DNA from: Anaerolineaceae bacterium
GTDB taxonomy: Bacteria > Chloroflexota > Anaerolineae > Anaerolineales > Anaerolineaceae
DNA: 64,000 nt
NCBI GenBank assembly: GCA_016841365.1
Contig: JAENZI010000002.1
Location: 244,507 to 308,506 of the forward strand
Direction: 5' to 3'
Shown here: positions 1-8,977 of the stretch, one piece after another
Layout of the letters: each line of letters opens with the position of its first letter
How positions within the stretch are numbered: position 1 is the first letter of the stretch
Program-made: the position numbers and the translations under genes
The notes under the pieces: generated by a model
Told to the model about the DNA's origin: nothing
Databases searched by the model: none
Seen by the model: the letters and a program-made list of their open reading frames with translations, nothing else

Positions 1-693
1 CGTTCGGGCTTGTTCAAGCAGCGTGTTGATCAGGTTCAACCCGTCTTCGCCGCCATCCAGCGCCAGCCGCGGTTCAGATTGCAGGGCAGGCAGTTGTTCG
101 AGGGTGCGGGAGGGGATGTAGGGCAGATTGGCAGCGATGAGGTCAAACAATCCCTGAAAGGGCGCAAGAAGATCCGCCTGGACGAAATTGATGCGTGGTT
201 GACCAAGTTTGTGGGCATTCAACTTTGCGATGGTCAATGCTGGCAGCGAGATATCGACTGCGAAGACTCTGGCTGCCGGGGATTCGGCTGCCAGGCTGAC
301 GGCAATCGCCCCAGAGCCTGTGCCGACATCAATCACCTTAGGGTTTTCCATTTGCTTGATGTGGTCGAGGGCAAGTTCAACCAGCAGCTCGGTCTCAGGG
401 CGTGGGATGAGGACATCCGGTGTGAGGGTGAATTCTCTGCCGTAGAACGACCAATGACCTAGGATGTAGGGTAAGGGAACACCTTGCAAAAACTGTTTGA
501 GATAATTTTGCAAGGTATGATTTTCTTCTGTGGAAAGTGCATATTCACCGTGCGCCAGGATCCAGGCTTTGGGACGGTTCAACGCGTGGCTAAGAAGGAT
601 CAGACTGGTATTTGCCGGGTCTTCTGCTTCAACTTGTCGCAGTGTTTCCAGCATTTCCCCCCGAATCTGGTCGAGGTTAGTTAGATTTCTCAT
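1..693 (-). CDS. prmC: Release factor glutamine methyltransferase PrmC (HemK), C-terminus cut by window edge
   Basis: PrmC methylates the glutamine of the GGQ motif in class I release factors, using SAM, in the cytosol. The minus-strand frame is open from ATG at 693 to base 1 (231 codons). It shows an N-terminal helical domain, the SAM-binding motif VIDVGTGSGAIAVSL, the acidic VDIS loop, and ANLPYIPS where the family normally has NPPY. The ATG overlaps the end of prfA by 17 bp, the classic prfA-prmC arrangement that couples substrate and modifier. The third-base Leu in NLPY is a departure from the canonical NPPY, although other PrmC features (IPRPETE, ALDGGEDGL) are intact. The stop codon lies outside the window. 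Confidence 0.93.
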   Translation of the reverse strand, partial: MRNLTNLDQIRGEMLETLRQVEAEDPANTSLILLSHALNRPKAWILAHGEYALSTEENHTLQNYLKQFLQGVPLPYILGHWSFYGREFTLTPDVLIPRPETELLVELALDHIKQMENPKVIDVGTGSGAIAVSLAAESPAARVFAVDISLPALTIAKLNAHKLGQPRINFVQADLLAPFQGLFDLIAANLPYIPSRTLEQLPALQSEPRLALDGGEDGLNLINTLLEQART

Positions 694-1747
694 CGACCAG
701 CGCTAATTTTTCGGCTTCGTCCACCAGGGTCAGTTCGTTGACAAATTCATCAATGTCACCATCTAAAATACCGTTGATGTTATATGACGAGAGGTTGATG
801 CGATGGTCGGTGACACGGTTTTGAGGGTAATTGTAGGTTCTGATTTTTTCCGAACGTTCACCTGTGCCGATTTGGGACCGGCGGGTTGCGACTTCAGTGG
901 CGATCCGCTTTTGCTCTTCCATTTCGTATAGACGAGCTTTGAGGATGCTCATCGCACGCATTTTATTTTGCAGTTGCGAACGTTCATCCTGACAGGCGAC
1001 CACCATACCGGTGGGCAGGTGGGTGATGCGCACCGCTGTGGCGTTCTTCTGCACGTTTTGGCCGCCAGCGCCCGCGGATTTGTAGACATCAATGTTGATA
1101 TCCGATTCGGGAATATTGATTTCCACATCATCCACTTCAGCCAAAACCGCCACAGTGACCGTAGAGGTGTGAATCCGCCCCTGGGATTCCGTTTCCGGCA
1201 CCCTTTGAACCCGGTGCACACCTGATTCATACTTCAATTTTGAATAAGCGCCATCGCCTTTGATGATGAAACTGACCTCTTTAATCCCGCCAATGCCCGT
1301 TTCGTGCAAGGATAGGATCTCAATTTTCCAGTTATGGCGTTCTGCGTAGCGTGAATACATGCGAAAAAGCTCTGCTGCGAACAAACCGGCTTCATCGCCG
1401 CCGGTTCCTGCCCTAATTTCCATGATCACATTGCGCTTATCACGCGGGTCCTTGGGGACGAGCATGCTCTTGAGCTGCGCTTCAAGTTCATCCCGCTGTG
1501 CAGTTAATTCTTCCATTTCCATTTCGGCCATGGTGCGTAATTCGCTATCTTCCGCGTTGAGGAGTGATTCGGTTTCCTCAATTTTCTCCATGGTGTCTTG
1601 GTAGGCACGCGCTTTTTTGACCACGGGTTCCAGTTCGGCACGTTCTTTAGAGAGCTCAATGGCTGTGGTGTAATCTTCGCCCACGGTTGCCAGTTGCCGA
1701 TCGATGTCTTCGAAATGTTCAGTAATGCCTTTTAATTTTTCTAACAT
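677..1747 (-). CDS. prfA: Peptide chain release factor 1
   Basis: RF1 recognises UAA and UAG stop codons and triggers hydrolysis of peptidyl-tRNA on the ribosome. The 356-residue product has normal family length. The codon-reading tripeptide is PET (about residues 184-186, within VPETES, equivalent to the P-x-T of RF1), which supports RF1 rather than RF2. The catalytic GGQ is near residues 228-230 in SAGAGGQNVQKN. The N-terminal third is the usual charged coiled-coil domain. It is the first gene of the prfA-prmC unit. I see no programmed frameshift, as expected for RF1. Confidence 0.97.
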   Translation of the reverse strand: MLEKLKGITEHFEDIDRQLATVGEDYTTAIELSKERAELEPVVKKARAYQDTMEKIEETESLLNAEDSELRTMAEMEMEELTAQRDELEAQLKSMLVPKDPRDKRNVIMEIRAGTGGDEAGLFAAELFRMYSRYAERHNWKIEILSLHETGIGGIKEVSFIIKGDGAYSKLKYESGVHRVQRVPETESQGRIHTSTVTVAVLAEVDDVEINIPESDINIDVYKSAGAGGQNVQKNATAVRITHLPTGMVVACQDERSQLQNKMRAMSILKARLYEMEEQKRIATEVATRRSQIGTGERSEKIRTYNYPQNRVTDHRINLSSYNINGILDGDIDEFVNELTLVDEAEKLALVDEKSN

Positions 1748-1909
1748 ATGCTTTCTTATCTCTTTTATTTTATTAGTTTAGCGTAGGGATTATACCACCT
1801 GAGATGGGATAATGCTTTAAGATAGGCTGTGATTTTTGGGGATTTTACGGGTAACGCAGGGGGTGCAAGGGCATGCGTCATGCGGTATACTCATACCTGC
1901 GTGGAAATT

Positions 1910-2938
1910 ATGAACGGAAACAAACATCGAGTTTTTTGCACCTTTCACGATGCCCCAGCGCATCGTTTTAGCGGACACCCAGAATCCCCTCAAAGGCTTG
2001 AGGCATTGAGGGATTGGCTGGAAAACCTGCCATACCCCGAAATTGAGTGGTTGGATGAGGCGCAAGCATCAGAAGCGGATGTGATGCTGGTCCACGAGCC
2101 GCAAGTTCTTGCATTCCTCAGGGAGGAAAGCGCACGAGGGGCACATCAATTTGAATCCGCACCATCCTATGTGACACAAGAAAGTGTTGAGGCAGCCCTT
2201 GGGGCGGTTGGTGCGACCCTGGCTGTCAGCCGGCGGATAATGGCTGAAGGCAGCGGCAGGGGATTTGCCATTGTGCGCCCGCCGGGGCATCATGCGGAAC
2301 CGGACCGTTCAATGGGTTTTTGCCTGTTGAACAATACGGCGATCGCCGCAGCGGATGCCGTTGCCAGCGGCATGGAGAGGGTCGCTATAATCGATATTGA
2401 TGCGCATCACGGCAATGGGATTGAATCTGCCTTCTGGCAAACCCCGCAGGTAGGCTACCTCTCGATCCATGAAGAGGGGATCTACCCGGGAAGCGGGCAG
2501 ATTGGATCAGCACCCCACGCTACTGGAAGGATTATCAACATACCCCTGCCTTCTTTTTCAGGGAATTTGGCTTACCAACAAATTTTTGACCAGATTATTG
2601 CGCCCTGGGTCAAGTCTTTTAAGCCAGAAATGATCTTTGTGGATGCGGGATATGATGCCCATTTTTCAGATCCCCTTACTACACTGACATTGAACACGGA
2701 TGCTTATTACACGCTCACTTCGGAATTAGTCGCATTAGCAGAAGAAGTTTCTGGTGGGAGGATCATGTTTGTTTTAGAGGGCGGGTATGATCCTGTGGCA
2801 TTGAAGGACAACATCCAGGCATGTTTGGCCGCAATGTGCGGTCACGAGGATTATTCTGATCATTATGGCAAGGGTCCTGGACCCCATCGGGATGTCAGCA
2901 AGCGCATTGAAGACATCAAAATTAGACATCATTTATAG
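1910..2938 (+). CDS. Histone deacetylase superfamily (class II-like) deacylase
   Basis: The product (342 aa from ATG 1910) belongs to the arginase/HDAC fold of zinc deacylases, with the closest overall look being the HDAC/AcuC/acetylpolyamine amidohydrolase group. Visible signatures are RPPGHHAEPDRSMGFC with the catalytic His pair, the metal-binding loop IDIDAHHGNG, and the second metal Asp in DAGYDAHFSDPL. Upstream in-frame starts exist (1829, 1880), but homology begins at the FCTFHDAPAHRF segment, so 1910 is preferred without a strong ribosome binding site. It precedes a phosphatase and a GNAT gene on the same strand with short gaps, so the three may be co-transcribed. The substrate (acetyl-lysine protein, polyamine or small amide) cannot be told from sequence. 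Confidence 0.88.
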   Translation: MNGNKHRVFCTFHDAPAHRFSGHPESPQRLEALRDWLENLPYPEIEWLDEAQASEADVMLVHEPQVLAFLREESARGAHQFESAPSYVTQESVEAALGAVGATLAVSRRIMAEGSGRGFAIVRPPGHHAEPDRSMGFCLLNNTAIAAADAVASGMERVAIIDIDAHHGNGIESAFWQTPQVGYLSIHEEGIYPGSGQIGSAPHATGRIINIPLPSFSGNLAYQQIFDQIIAPWVKSFKPEMIFVDAGYDAHFSDPLTTLTLNTDAYYTLTSELVALAEEVSGGRIMFVLEGGYDPVALKDNIQACLAAMCGHEDYSDHYGKGPGPHRDVSKRIEDIKIRHHL

Positions 2939-2950
2939 GAGATTTACAAA

Positions 2951-3682
2951 TTGTTAGAACTTTACTTCATCCGGCATGGACAATCGACAAATAATGCATT
3001 TATGGAAAAACACGGCTACGAGGACTATCTCGCTGGGAGGTCGGTAGACCCGGATCTGACCAACGCCGGCGAAGAACAGGCTAAATTAGTGGCGAAGTTT
3101 CTCGCCCGTCCATACCAGGAAAACGGTTATGATCCCCAGAACCGGAATGGCTTTGGGTTGACGCATCTTTACTGCAGTTTGATGATCCGTGCTGTTAAAA
3201 CCGGGTTAGCGATTTCAAAGGAAACTGGATTGCCCCTGGTGGCAAAGGATGATGTGCATGAGACAGGCGGGATGTTCTCGGCAGAGATTACAGAGGATGG
3301 CCCGGTGTTTACGGGTCACAAAGGACCCGGAAGATCCTTTTTTGAAACGGAATTTCCAGATTTGATCCTCCCAGAGGATCTCTCAGAAGAGGGTTGGTGG
3401 AACAGAGAGAAGGAGCCGCGCGATAAATATCTGTTGCGTGCCCATAAGATTATCGATGACCTGGCTGAGGAACATGCCGGAAAGGGGCATCGGGTGGGGA
3501 TTGTCATGCACGGCGGGATTTTTGCCCGGATATTGACCGCCTTATTTGATATCCAGGCGGATAAATACTGGTTCCTGATGAATAACTGCGGCATCAGCCG
3601 AATTGATATCGATGATCAAAGGCGTGTAACCCTGTCCTATATGAATAAGGTTGATCATTTGCCCGATGATTTGATCACGTAA
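2951..3682 (+). CDS. Histidine phosphatase (phosphoglycerate mutase-like) family protein
   Basis: This 243-aa protein of the branch-1 histidine phosphatase superfamily forms a phosphohistidine intermediate to move or remove phosphate. The RHG motif is at the N-terminus (FIRHGQSTNN) and the second catalytic His lies in GIVMHGGIFARIL. The start is a TTG at 2951, chosen because AGGAG sits about 10 bases upstream and the RHG motif follows at once. It starts 12 bases after the deacylase stop. The substrate is unknown; long inserts around residues 80-150 differ from simple GpmB-type mutases. Confidence 0.85.
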   Translation: MLELYFIRHGQSTNNAFMEKHGYEDYLAGRSVDPDLTNAGEEQAKLVAKFLARPYQENGYDPQNRNGFGLTHLYCSLMIRAVKTGLAISKETGLPLVAKDDVHETGGMFSAEITEDGPVFTGHKGPGRSFFETEFPDLILPEDLSEEGWWNREKEPRDKYLLRAHKIIDDLAEEHAGKGHRVGIVMHGGIFARILTALFDIQADKYWFLMNNCGISRIDIDDQRRVTLSYMNKVDHLPDDLIT

Positions 3683-3699
3683 GAGGTTGAGATTGCACG

Positions 3700-4347
3700 A
3701 TGGCGAAAAATCGTCTTTCATCTGCTGATATTTCATATCGCCCAGCGCGACCATCCGATGCCGTGATGGCGGGTAAGCTTTTGTATGAAACCTTCCCCAA
3801 GAAGGCTGCATTCATCATCGGGTTGGGCAGCACAGAACGCGCAAAAAAGATCCTGGAAACAATATTTTCGATTCCTGGTCATCGCTTGAGTTACCAGTTC
3901 ACCGATATGGTGCTGCATCAGGGGCGTGTGATTGGCCTGATCACCAGTTTTCACGGAAAGGCGATGGGGAAGTTAAACCGCAAGTTGAATCGGATCGTTT
4001 TGGGGCAGTATCGCCTGCGCGGCAAGTTGGCCTTGATTTTGCGTGCCTGGCCACTGGTTTTCATTGAGGAAGCGACATCAAAGGAATACTTCATCAACAG
4101 CCTGTCTATCCGGAAGAACTATCGGAATCGGGGTGTGGGTGTGCTGGTATTGAACCATGCGGCTGAAAAAGCAAAGGGAGCAGGTTTGAACAAGATGGCT
4201 TTGATGGTTGCCATTGACAATCAGGATGCACGCCGTTTCTATGAAAATCACGGGTTCAAGACCACTGCCCTGCACCTTGAAAGCAATAAACGTGTGCCTT
4301 ATCTTGGTCCTGGGGTTCAGCGGATGGTCAAGACGTTATCGAATTGA
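3700..4347 (+). CDS. GNAT family N-acetyltransferase
   Basis: The 215-aa protein has the GNAT fold. The acetyl-CoA pyrophosphate-binding loop is visible as NYRNRGVGVLVL (about residues 137-148, matching the Q/RxxGxG/A pattern), followed by the ARRFYENHGF segment typical of motif B. It transfers acyl groups from acyl-CoA to an amine; the substrate is not evident. It ends the short plus-strand cluster that starts with the HDAC-like gene. Its partner could be the deacylase at 1910, as acetylase and deacetylase genes are sometimes adjacent, but that link is only inference. Confidence 0.85.
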   Translation: MAKNRLSSADISYRPARPSDAVMAGKLLYETFPKKAAFIIGLGSTERAKKILETIFSIPGHRLSYQFTDMVLHQGRVIGLITSFHGKAMGKLNRKLNRIVLGQYRLRGKLALILRAWPLVFIEEATSKEYFINSLSIRKNYRNRGVGVLVLNHAAEKAKGAGLNKMALMVAIDNQDARRFYENHGFKTTALHLESNKRVPYLGPGVQRMVKTLSN

Positions 4348-4385
4348 TGAACGGGATACCAAAATTAACTTATTCGGTTGACTAC

Positions 4386-5672
4386 TCATTCTTCAATACG
4401 AGAGACCAACACCCGGTCCACCCGACGACCATCCATATCCACAACCTCAAATCTGTAATGTTCATACTCAAACACATCCCCGGTTTTGGGGATCTTGCCC
4501 AATTGGCTCATCACCAAACCGCTTAACGTCTGGTAGATCGATTGTGCCTCAGGGGGCATATCTTTCAGGTCGAGGATTTCTTTTAGTTCGTCGATGACGA
4601 TCAGACCATCAAACAGCCACGAACCGTCTTCCCGCTGGACAGCGAGGTAATCCGTGCTTTCGCTGGTTTCGGGGATATCGCCGACGATCGCTTTGAGGAT
4701 GTCATAATCTGTGACCATGCCGATGATGCCGCCGTATTCGTCCACTACAAAGGCTAAATGGACGCCCCCAGTTTGAAAATTATTCAGCGATTCGAGGGCG
4801 GGCATATTTTCAGGAAGGTAAATGGGTTCTTCGATGAAATCTTTCAAGTTAAATTCCGGGTCATCCGGGGATTGTCCTAAAAGTTCCCTGATTTGGAGAT
4901 AACCTAAAATGTTGTCGATATCTCCATCAGCAACCGGAATCCTTGCGTGAGGTGTTCTTTGGAGCTCGGACCAAATTTCATCGATTGGGTCGTTAATGTC
5001 GATCCAGGCCATTTCCAGGCGGGGGGTCATTAAGGCCCCCACGCGGCGGTCTCCCAGGCGGAAGACGCTTGAGATCATTTCACGCTCTGCCGTTTCAAAA
5101 ATACCGCTCTGGTGGCCTTCTTCGATCAGGACTTTGATCTCCTCCTCTGTGATCGAGGGTTCATTGCCGGGTTTGATCCCTAAAAGCCGGACGCCAAGTT
5201 CTGATGAGGCACTTAATAAACTTACGATGGGCTTGGCAATTTTTGATAGAAAACGCATGGGGATGGCAAGCGCAGAAGCAACCGCCTCGGGTTTGTTAAT
5301 CGCAACGCGTTTGGGGATAAGTTCGCCGATCACCAATGAGAAATAAGTGATGATCAAAACCAGGGAAGCAAACGCAATTTCATCTGCAGAGTTTTCAAGG
5401 AAACTCACCTTTGATAGTAGTTCTGCCAAAGGCGGGGAGAGCTGTGCGGCACCAAAGGCACCAGAGAAGATCCCTACCAGCGTAATGCCGATTTGGACGG
5501 TTGAAAGGAAACGGTTAGGCTCTTCCAGCAATTCGAGCGCTGCTGCTGCGCCGCGTTGACCTTTTTCCACCCGCTGTTTTAGCCTTGTTTGGCGGGAGGA
5601 AACCAGGGCAATTTCGAACATGGCAAAAATGCCATTCAGGATCATGCTGAATAATAAAATTAAGATCGACAT
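4386..5672 (-). CDS. CNNM/CorC-type membrane protein with CBS domains (hemolysin family)
   Basis: This 428-aa protein has a DUF21/CNNM transmembrane domain (about residues 1-190, with helices around 1-20, 55-80, 100-125), two CBS domains (about 200-330, MTPRLEMAWIDINDP and FVVDEYGGIIGMVTDYD) and a C-terminal CorC_HlyC domain. Family members take part in magnesium or cobalt efflux and homeostasis; the hemolysin name is historical. It lies head to head with a close paralogue at 5933, and the proteins share most CBS and CorC motifs. There is no direct evidence for which ion is moved. Confidence 0.9.
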   Translation of the reverse strand: MSILILLFSMILNGIFAMFEIALVSSRQTRLKQRVEKGQRGAAAALELLEEPNRFLSTVQIGITLVGIFSGAFGAAQLSPPLAELLSKVSFLENSADEIAFASLVLIITYFSLVIGELIPKRVAINKPEAVASALAIPMRFLSKIAKPIVSLLSASSELGVRLLGIKPGNEPSITEEEIKVLIEEGHQSGIFETAEREMISSVFRLGDRRVGALMTPRLEMAWIDINDPIDEIWSELQRTPHARIPVADGDIDNILGYLQIRELLGQSPDDPEFNLKDFIEEPIYLPENMPALESLNNFQTGGVHLAFVVDEYGGIIGMVTDYDILKAIVGDIPETSESTDYLAVQREDGSWLFDGLIVIDELKEILDLKDMPPEAQSIYQTLSGLVMSQLGKIPKTGDVFEYEHYRFEVVDMDGRRVDRVLVSRIEE

Positions 5673-5932
5673 ATCACTATCTTTCTCAAAAGGCTTTCAG
5701 TATTGGAAATTTTTATTGTTACTTTTTTATTATACTTAACATGGTTTGTTTAATCATTTATGGGGGTGCTTATAGCACAGGTATAATCAGAGGGCTAATC
5801 ACTTTGCCGCCATGTTACTGAATTCAGTTCCTTTTTTGTTTGAAGCCTAGCGGGAAGCCGATTTCTCCTGTTTTCGAGGTAAGATTAGTGTTGTGTTTTT
5901 AGATATCGCTTTAGTAAAGGTAAAGTAAACCA
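5673..5932. promoter_or_regulatory. Divergent intergenic region between two CNNM paralogues
   Basis: This AT-rich 260-bp gap must hold promoters for both divergent CNNM/CorC genes. A TATAAT-like hexamer is present on the minus strand near 5733-5738. I could not assign convincing -35 boxes. A metal-sensing riboswitch would fit the family, but I do not see a recognisable ykoK/M-box core by eye. Confidence 0.3.
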
Positions 5933-7246
5933 ATGTCCGTTTTATGGAATATCCTGACAATTCTTGTGCTGTTCTTTTTCAACGCCATTTTTGCGATGTA
6001 CGAAATCGCAATGGTGGCAGCAAGGAAGACGCGGTTAGAACAACAAGTGGAGGCTGGAAGCCGCGGCGCAAAGGACGCATTGGAATTATTAAAGGATCCC
6101 AACCAGCAATACCTGTCAACCGTGCAAATCATGATCACGATGATCGATACGCTGGCTGGTGGTATTGGTGGTGCGCGGCTTTCCGGTCCGGTGGCTGCGT
6201 TACTGAGCAGGATCCCCTGGTTGGAACCCAGAGCAGACCTGATCGCGCTGATCATTGTTGTGATCATCATTACCTATTTTTCAATTGTGTTAGGCGAATT
6301 GATCCCGAAGCGATTGGCTGTCAGCAAACCCGAAAACGTGGTGGTGAAGCTATCGCCAGCAATTAAGTTTCTGACAAAATTGTTCCGACCTCTCACAAAA
6401 TTATTGAGCGTCTCAACGAATTTTGGTTTGAAGATATTAAGGATTAATACAGATAAAGGTCCGGTTATCACAGAAGAAGAAATCAGGAATTATATTGAGC
6501 AAGGGCGGACGATTGGCGTGATTGAAGATGCAGAACATGAAATGGTCTCGGGCATCTTCCGCCTTGGCGACCGGCGTGTTGAAGCCTTGATGACGCCGCG
6601 GATGGAAATGTCCTGGGTGGATATCAACCATCCCATCGATGAGATCTGGAACAAAATCTTAGACATGCCGCATTCCCGCATCCCTGTGGCAGATGGGGAC
6701 CTGGATCATGTGCTGGGGTATTTCCATATCCGTGATCTCTTAGGGAAAAACCCGCATGATGCGGAATTTGATTTACGAGAATTTGTCGAGGCGCCCATCT
6801 TTTTGCCTGAGAATATGGCTGCTTTGAAGGCGCTTGAGAATTTCCAGTTAAGCGGCGTGCACCTGGCTTTTGTTGTGGATGAATACGGTGGTGTCATCGG
6901 TATGGTCACCGATTATGACATTTTGGAGTCGATTGTCGGTGAAATCCCGGAGGACCAGGAAGACACGGATTATCTTGTCGTTCAACGTGATGATGGTTCT
7001 TGGCTGTTTGATGGGTTGATTGTGATCGATCAGTTGAAAGAGATCTTGAATTTATCCGAAATTCCCGGTGAAGAGCAGGGGGCATTTCAGACATTGAGCG
7101 GTTTTGTGATGAGTCAGTTAGGGCGAATCCCAAAAACTGGGGCGAAATTCAGTTGTGTGGGGTTTGAATTTGAAGTCGTGGATATGGACGGGCGCCGGGT
7201 AGACCGGGTGCTGGTTTCCCCGATCCAGATCGATGATCCGAAATAG
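5933..7246 (+). CDS. CNNM/CorC-type membrane protein with CBS domains (hemolysin family), paralogue
   Basis: This 437-aa protein has the same architecture as the gene at 4386: N-terminal CNNM membrane domain, CBS pair (MTPRMEMSWVDINHP, FVVDEYGGVIGMVTDYD) and C-terminal CorC_HlyC domain ending VDRVLVSP. Conserved segments between the two are long, including GSWLFDGLIVID and FVVDEYGG, so they are products of a local duplication that was inverted. A divergent pair of such genes may allow two different subunits or ion preferences; that is inference. A hairpin terminator follows at about 7259. Confidence 0.9.
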   Translation: MSVLWNILTILVLFFFNAIFAMYEIAMVAARKTRLEQQVEAGSRGAKDALELLKDPNQQYLSTVQIMITMIDTLAGGIGGARLSGPVAALLSRIPWLEPRADLIALIIVVIIITYFSIVLGELIPKRLAVSKPENVVVKLSPAIKFLTKLFRPLTKLLSVSTNFGLKILRINTDKGPVITEEEIRNYIEQGRTIGVIEDAEHEMVSGIFRLGDRRVEALMTPRMEMSWVDINHPIDEIWNKILDMPHSRIPVADGDLDHVLGYFHIRDLLGKNPHDAEFDLREFVEAPIFLPENMAALKALENFQLSGVHLAFVVDEYGGVIGMVTDYDILESIVGEIPEDQEDTDYLVVQRDDGSWLFDGLIVIDQLKEILNLSEIPGEEQGAFQTLSGFVMSQLGRIPKTGAKFSCVGFEFEVVDMDGRRVDRVLVSPIQIDDPK

Positions 7247-7258
7247 ATGATTAATAAT

Positions 7259-7301
7259 TAAACAACCTGACCTGTCTAATGATGGGTCAAGTTGTTTTGT
7301 T
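7259..7301. terminator. Bidirectional rho-independent terminator
   Basis: Arms AAACAAC-TGACC and GGTCA-GTTGTTT pair around an 11-base loop, with T-rich sequence on the plus side and A-rich on the other. It sits between the converging CNNM gene and the glycosyltransferase gene. Confidence 0.7.
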
Positions 7302-7307
7302 TTAATG

Positions 7308-8453
7308 TCAAGCGTCTTTTTGCCGCAGTAGCTTCCAGGCCTCAACAGCGATTTCCCTGGCGGCATCCGCTTTGCCCAGTTGCTCTGCGTTCTTAGCCAC
7401 TTCGTTCAACCGGCCATGGTCATTGCGTAACCACGATGATAGTGTTTCAAGGACATCCAATGGGGATTTACAGAATACGCCTGCTTCGTGTTCAACAATG
7501 TAATCGGCATTGCCCTTTTCCTGTCCGGGGAGGACGTGCACGAGCATTAACGGCAGACCGGAGGCAAGGGATTCGGTGACGATCAGACCGCCCGCTTTGC
7601 AGATGATGATGTTTGATGCCCGCATCAACCTGGGAATAAAATCCACAAAGTCATAGATCTTTGTGGGGTGCTGCCATTCGATTTCGTTGAACTCCTCCAG
7701 GAGCTGATCATTTCCACCCGCCACAAGCGCCAGTTGCAGGTCGTAACCGCTGGCATCGATAGTGCGCACGATTTCAATCAGCGCGGGGATGCGCGGGCTG
7801 CCCACAACCAGCAGGGCGGGTAACTCCTTTTCCCATTCCAACTCGGCTCTCAAGTCCTCTACCTTTTCTTCTTTTAACGCCAAAATTTGGGGGTCTACCG
7901 GGATCCCGGTTTTTACGATTTGTTCTGGCGCAAGGCCGGCTTTGAGGGCGAGGTCGCGCACTTCTTCAGTGGGGACGGTGCAGCGGGTGACTGCCTTGTT
8001 GAACCACACCTGATGCACGGTAACCAGGTCAGTGACCACAACAACCAGGGGGATCTCGAGTTTATCTGAACGGATCAGGTTGATCAACGGTGCCTGGAAG
8101 ATGGGATAGGTGGTGATGATCAGGTCTGGCTGGGTTTCTTTGATTGTTTGGCGCATGATGTTCAGCAAGACGAACGTAAAACCACCTTCCATCAATTTGA
8201 CCGGGAAGGATGAATCGCTGATCTCATACCCGAATTTATATAGTTCCGGCAGGTTTTTGACGATGGTATCATAGTCGGATTGACTTTCACGAATCACTTT
8301 TGGAACTTTAGGATGATTGAGCGGGTTTTCGATCACGATCTCGCAATCTTCAGTGCAGTATGTATGCATTGCCTTCTGGATTGCCTCTGCAGCGGATCGG
8401 TGACCCATCCCGGCGTCGCCCGTCAGGATCAGGACTTTCTTTTTCTCAGTCAT
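7308..8453 (-). CDS. MGDG-synthase/UDP-sugar diacylglycerol glycosyltransferase-like protein
   Basis: This GT28-type glycosyltransferase (381 aa) has an N-terminal MGDG_synth domain, LILTGDAGMGHRSAAEAI, and a C-terminal nucleotide-sugar site with KAGGLIVTESLASGLP and the acceptor-side PGQEKGNADYI. Family members put galactose or glucose on diacylglycerol, or act as MurG-like enzymes, at the inner face of the membrane. An open frame reaches 8771, but ATG 8453 has AGAGG just upstream and begins exactly at the domain, so I take it as the start. It runs behind cinA and the methyltransferase on the same strand. Confidence 0.88.
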   Translation of the reverse strand: MTEKKKVLILTGDAGMGHRSAAEAIQKAMHTYCTEDCEIVIENPLNHPKVPKVIRESQSDYDTIVKNLPELYKFGYEISDSSFPVKLMEGGFTFVLLNIMRQTIKETQPDLIITTYPIFQAPLINLIRSDKLEIPLVVVVTDLVTVHQVWFNKAVTRCTVPTEEVRDLALKAGLAPEQIVKTGIPVDPQILALKEEKVEDLRAELEWEKELPALLVVGSPRIPALIEIVRTIDASGYDLQLALVAGGNDQLLEEFNEIEWQHPTKIYDFVDFIPRLMRASNIIICKAGGLIVTESLASGLPLMLVHVLPGQEKGNADYIVEHEAGVFCKSPLDVLETLSSWLRNDHGRLNEVAKNAEQLGKADAAREIAVEAWKLLRQKDA

Positions 8454-8478
8454 AGGACCTCTTTTCGATTCAAAAATG

Positions 8479-8961
8479 TTACTTAAGATGTTCACTGAGC
8501 AGATGGAGAATTTGATGCACTGTTTGGGTCTTGATTCGCGTCCGGTCTCCCTCAAAATGACATTCATATGCACGAGTGTTTTCGGGGATGCTGATGCCAA
8601 TCCATACCAAACCCACGGGCTTATCAGGCGTCCCACCGGTAGGGCCGGCAATGCCGGTGGTCGAAAGGCCGATATCCGTGTGGAATTTTTCTCGGACCCC
8701 TGATGCCATTTCTTGTGCGGTTTGTTCGCTGACCGCGCCAAATTGTGCCAGCGTTTCCTCCTGAACCCCAAGCACTTCTTGCTTGATCCGGTTGCTGTAA
8801 GCTACCACGCCGCCAATAAAATAGCTTGAACTGCCTGAAACGCCTGTCAGGTGATGCGCCAGAAGCCCGCCTGTGCATGATTCAGCGGTGGCAACCGTTA
8901 AACCTTTTGTGATCAACGTGCTGCCCAGGTTCGCCATCAATAAATCAATCTTTTGATGCAT
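8479..8961 (-). CDS. CinA C-terminal domain protein (nicotinamide-nucleotide amidohydrolase, PncC-like)
   Basis: This 160-aa stand-alone CinA C-terminal domain shows TVATAESCTGGLLAHHLT, the GGVVAYSN segment and GIAGPTGGTPDKPVG. Such domains deamidate nicotinamide mononucleotide to the acid form in NAD recycling. The frame is open further upstream to 9135, but GGAGG lies 7 bases before ATG 8961 and the domain begins there. It follows the methyltransferase gene by 16 bases and is probably in its operon. Confidence 0.9.
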   Translation of the reverse strand: MHQKIDLLMANLGSTLITKGLTVATAESCTGGLLAHHLTGVSGSSSYFIGGVVAYSNRIKQEVLGVQEETLAQFGAVSEQTAQEMASGVREKFHTDIGLSTTGIAGPTGGTPDKPVGLVWIGISIPENTRAYECHFEGDRTRIKTQTVHQILHLLSEHLK

Positions 8962-8977
8962 GGTTCGCCTCCAATGA

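Noticed and set aside
10..462. Plus-strand 150-codon frame at the window start
   Set aside because: It is the antisense shadow of prmC, whose minus-strand translation carries clear methyltransferase motifs.
5673..5932. Magnesium riboswitch before the CNNM genes
   Set aside because: The family context invited it, but no conserved M-box or mgtA-type structure could be recognised.
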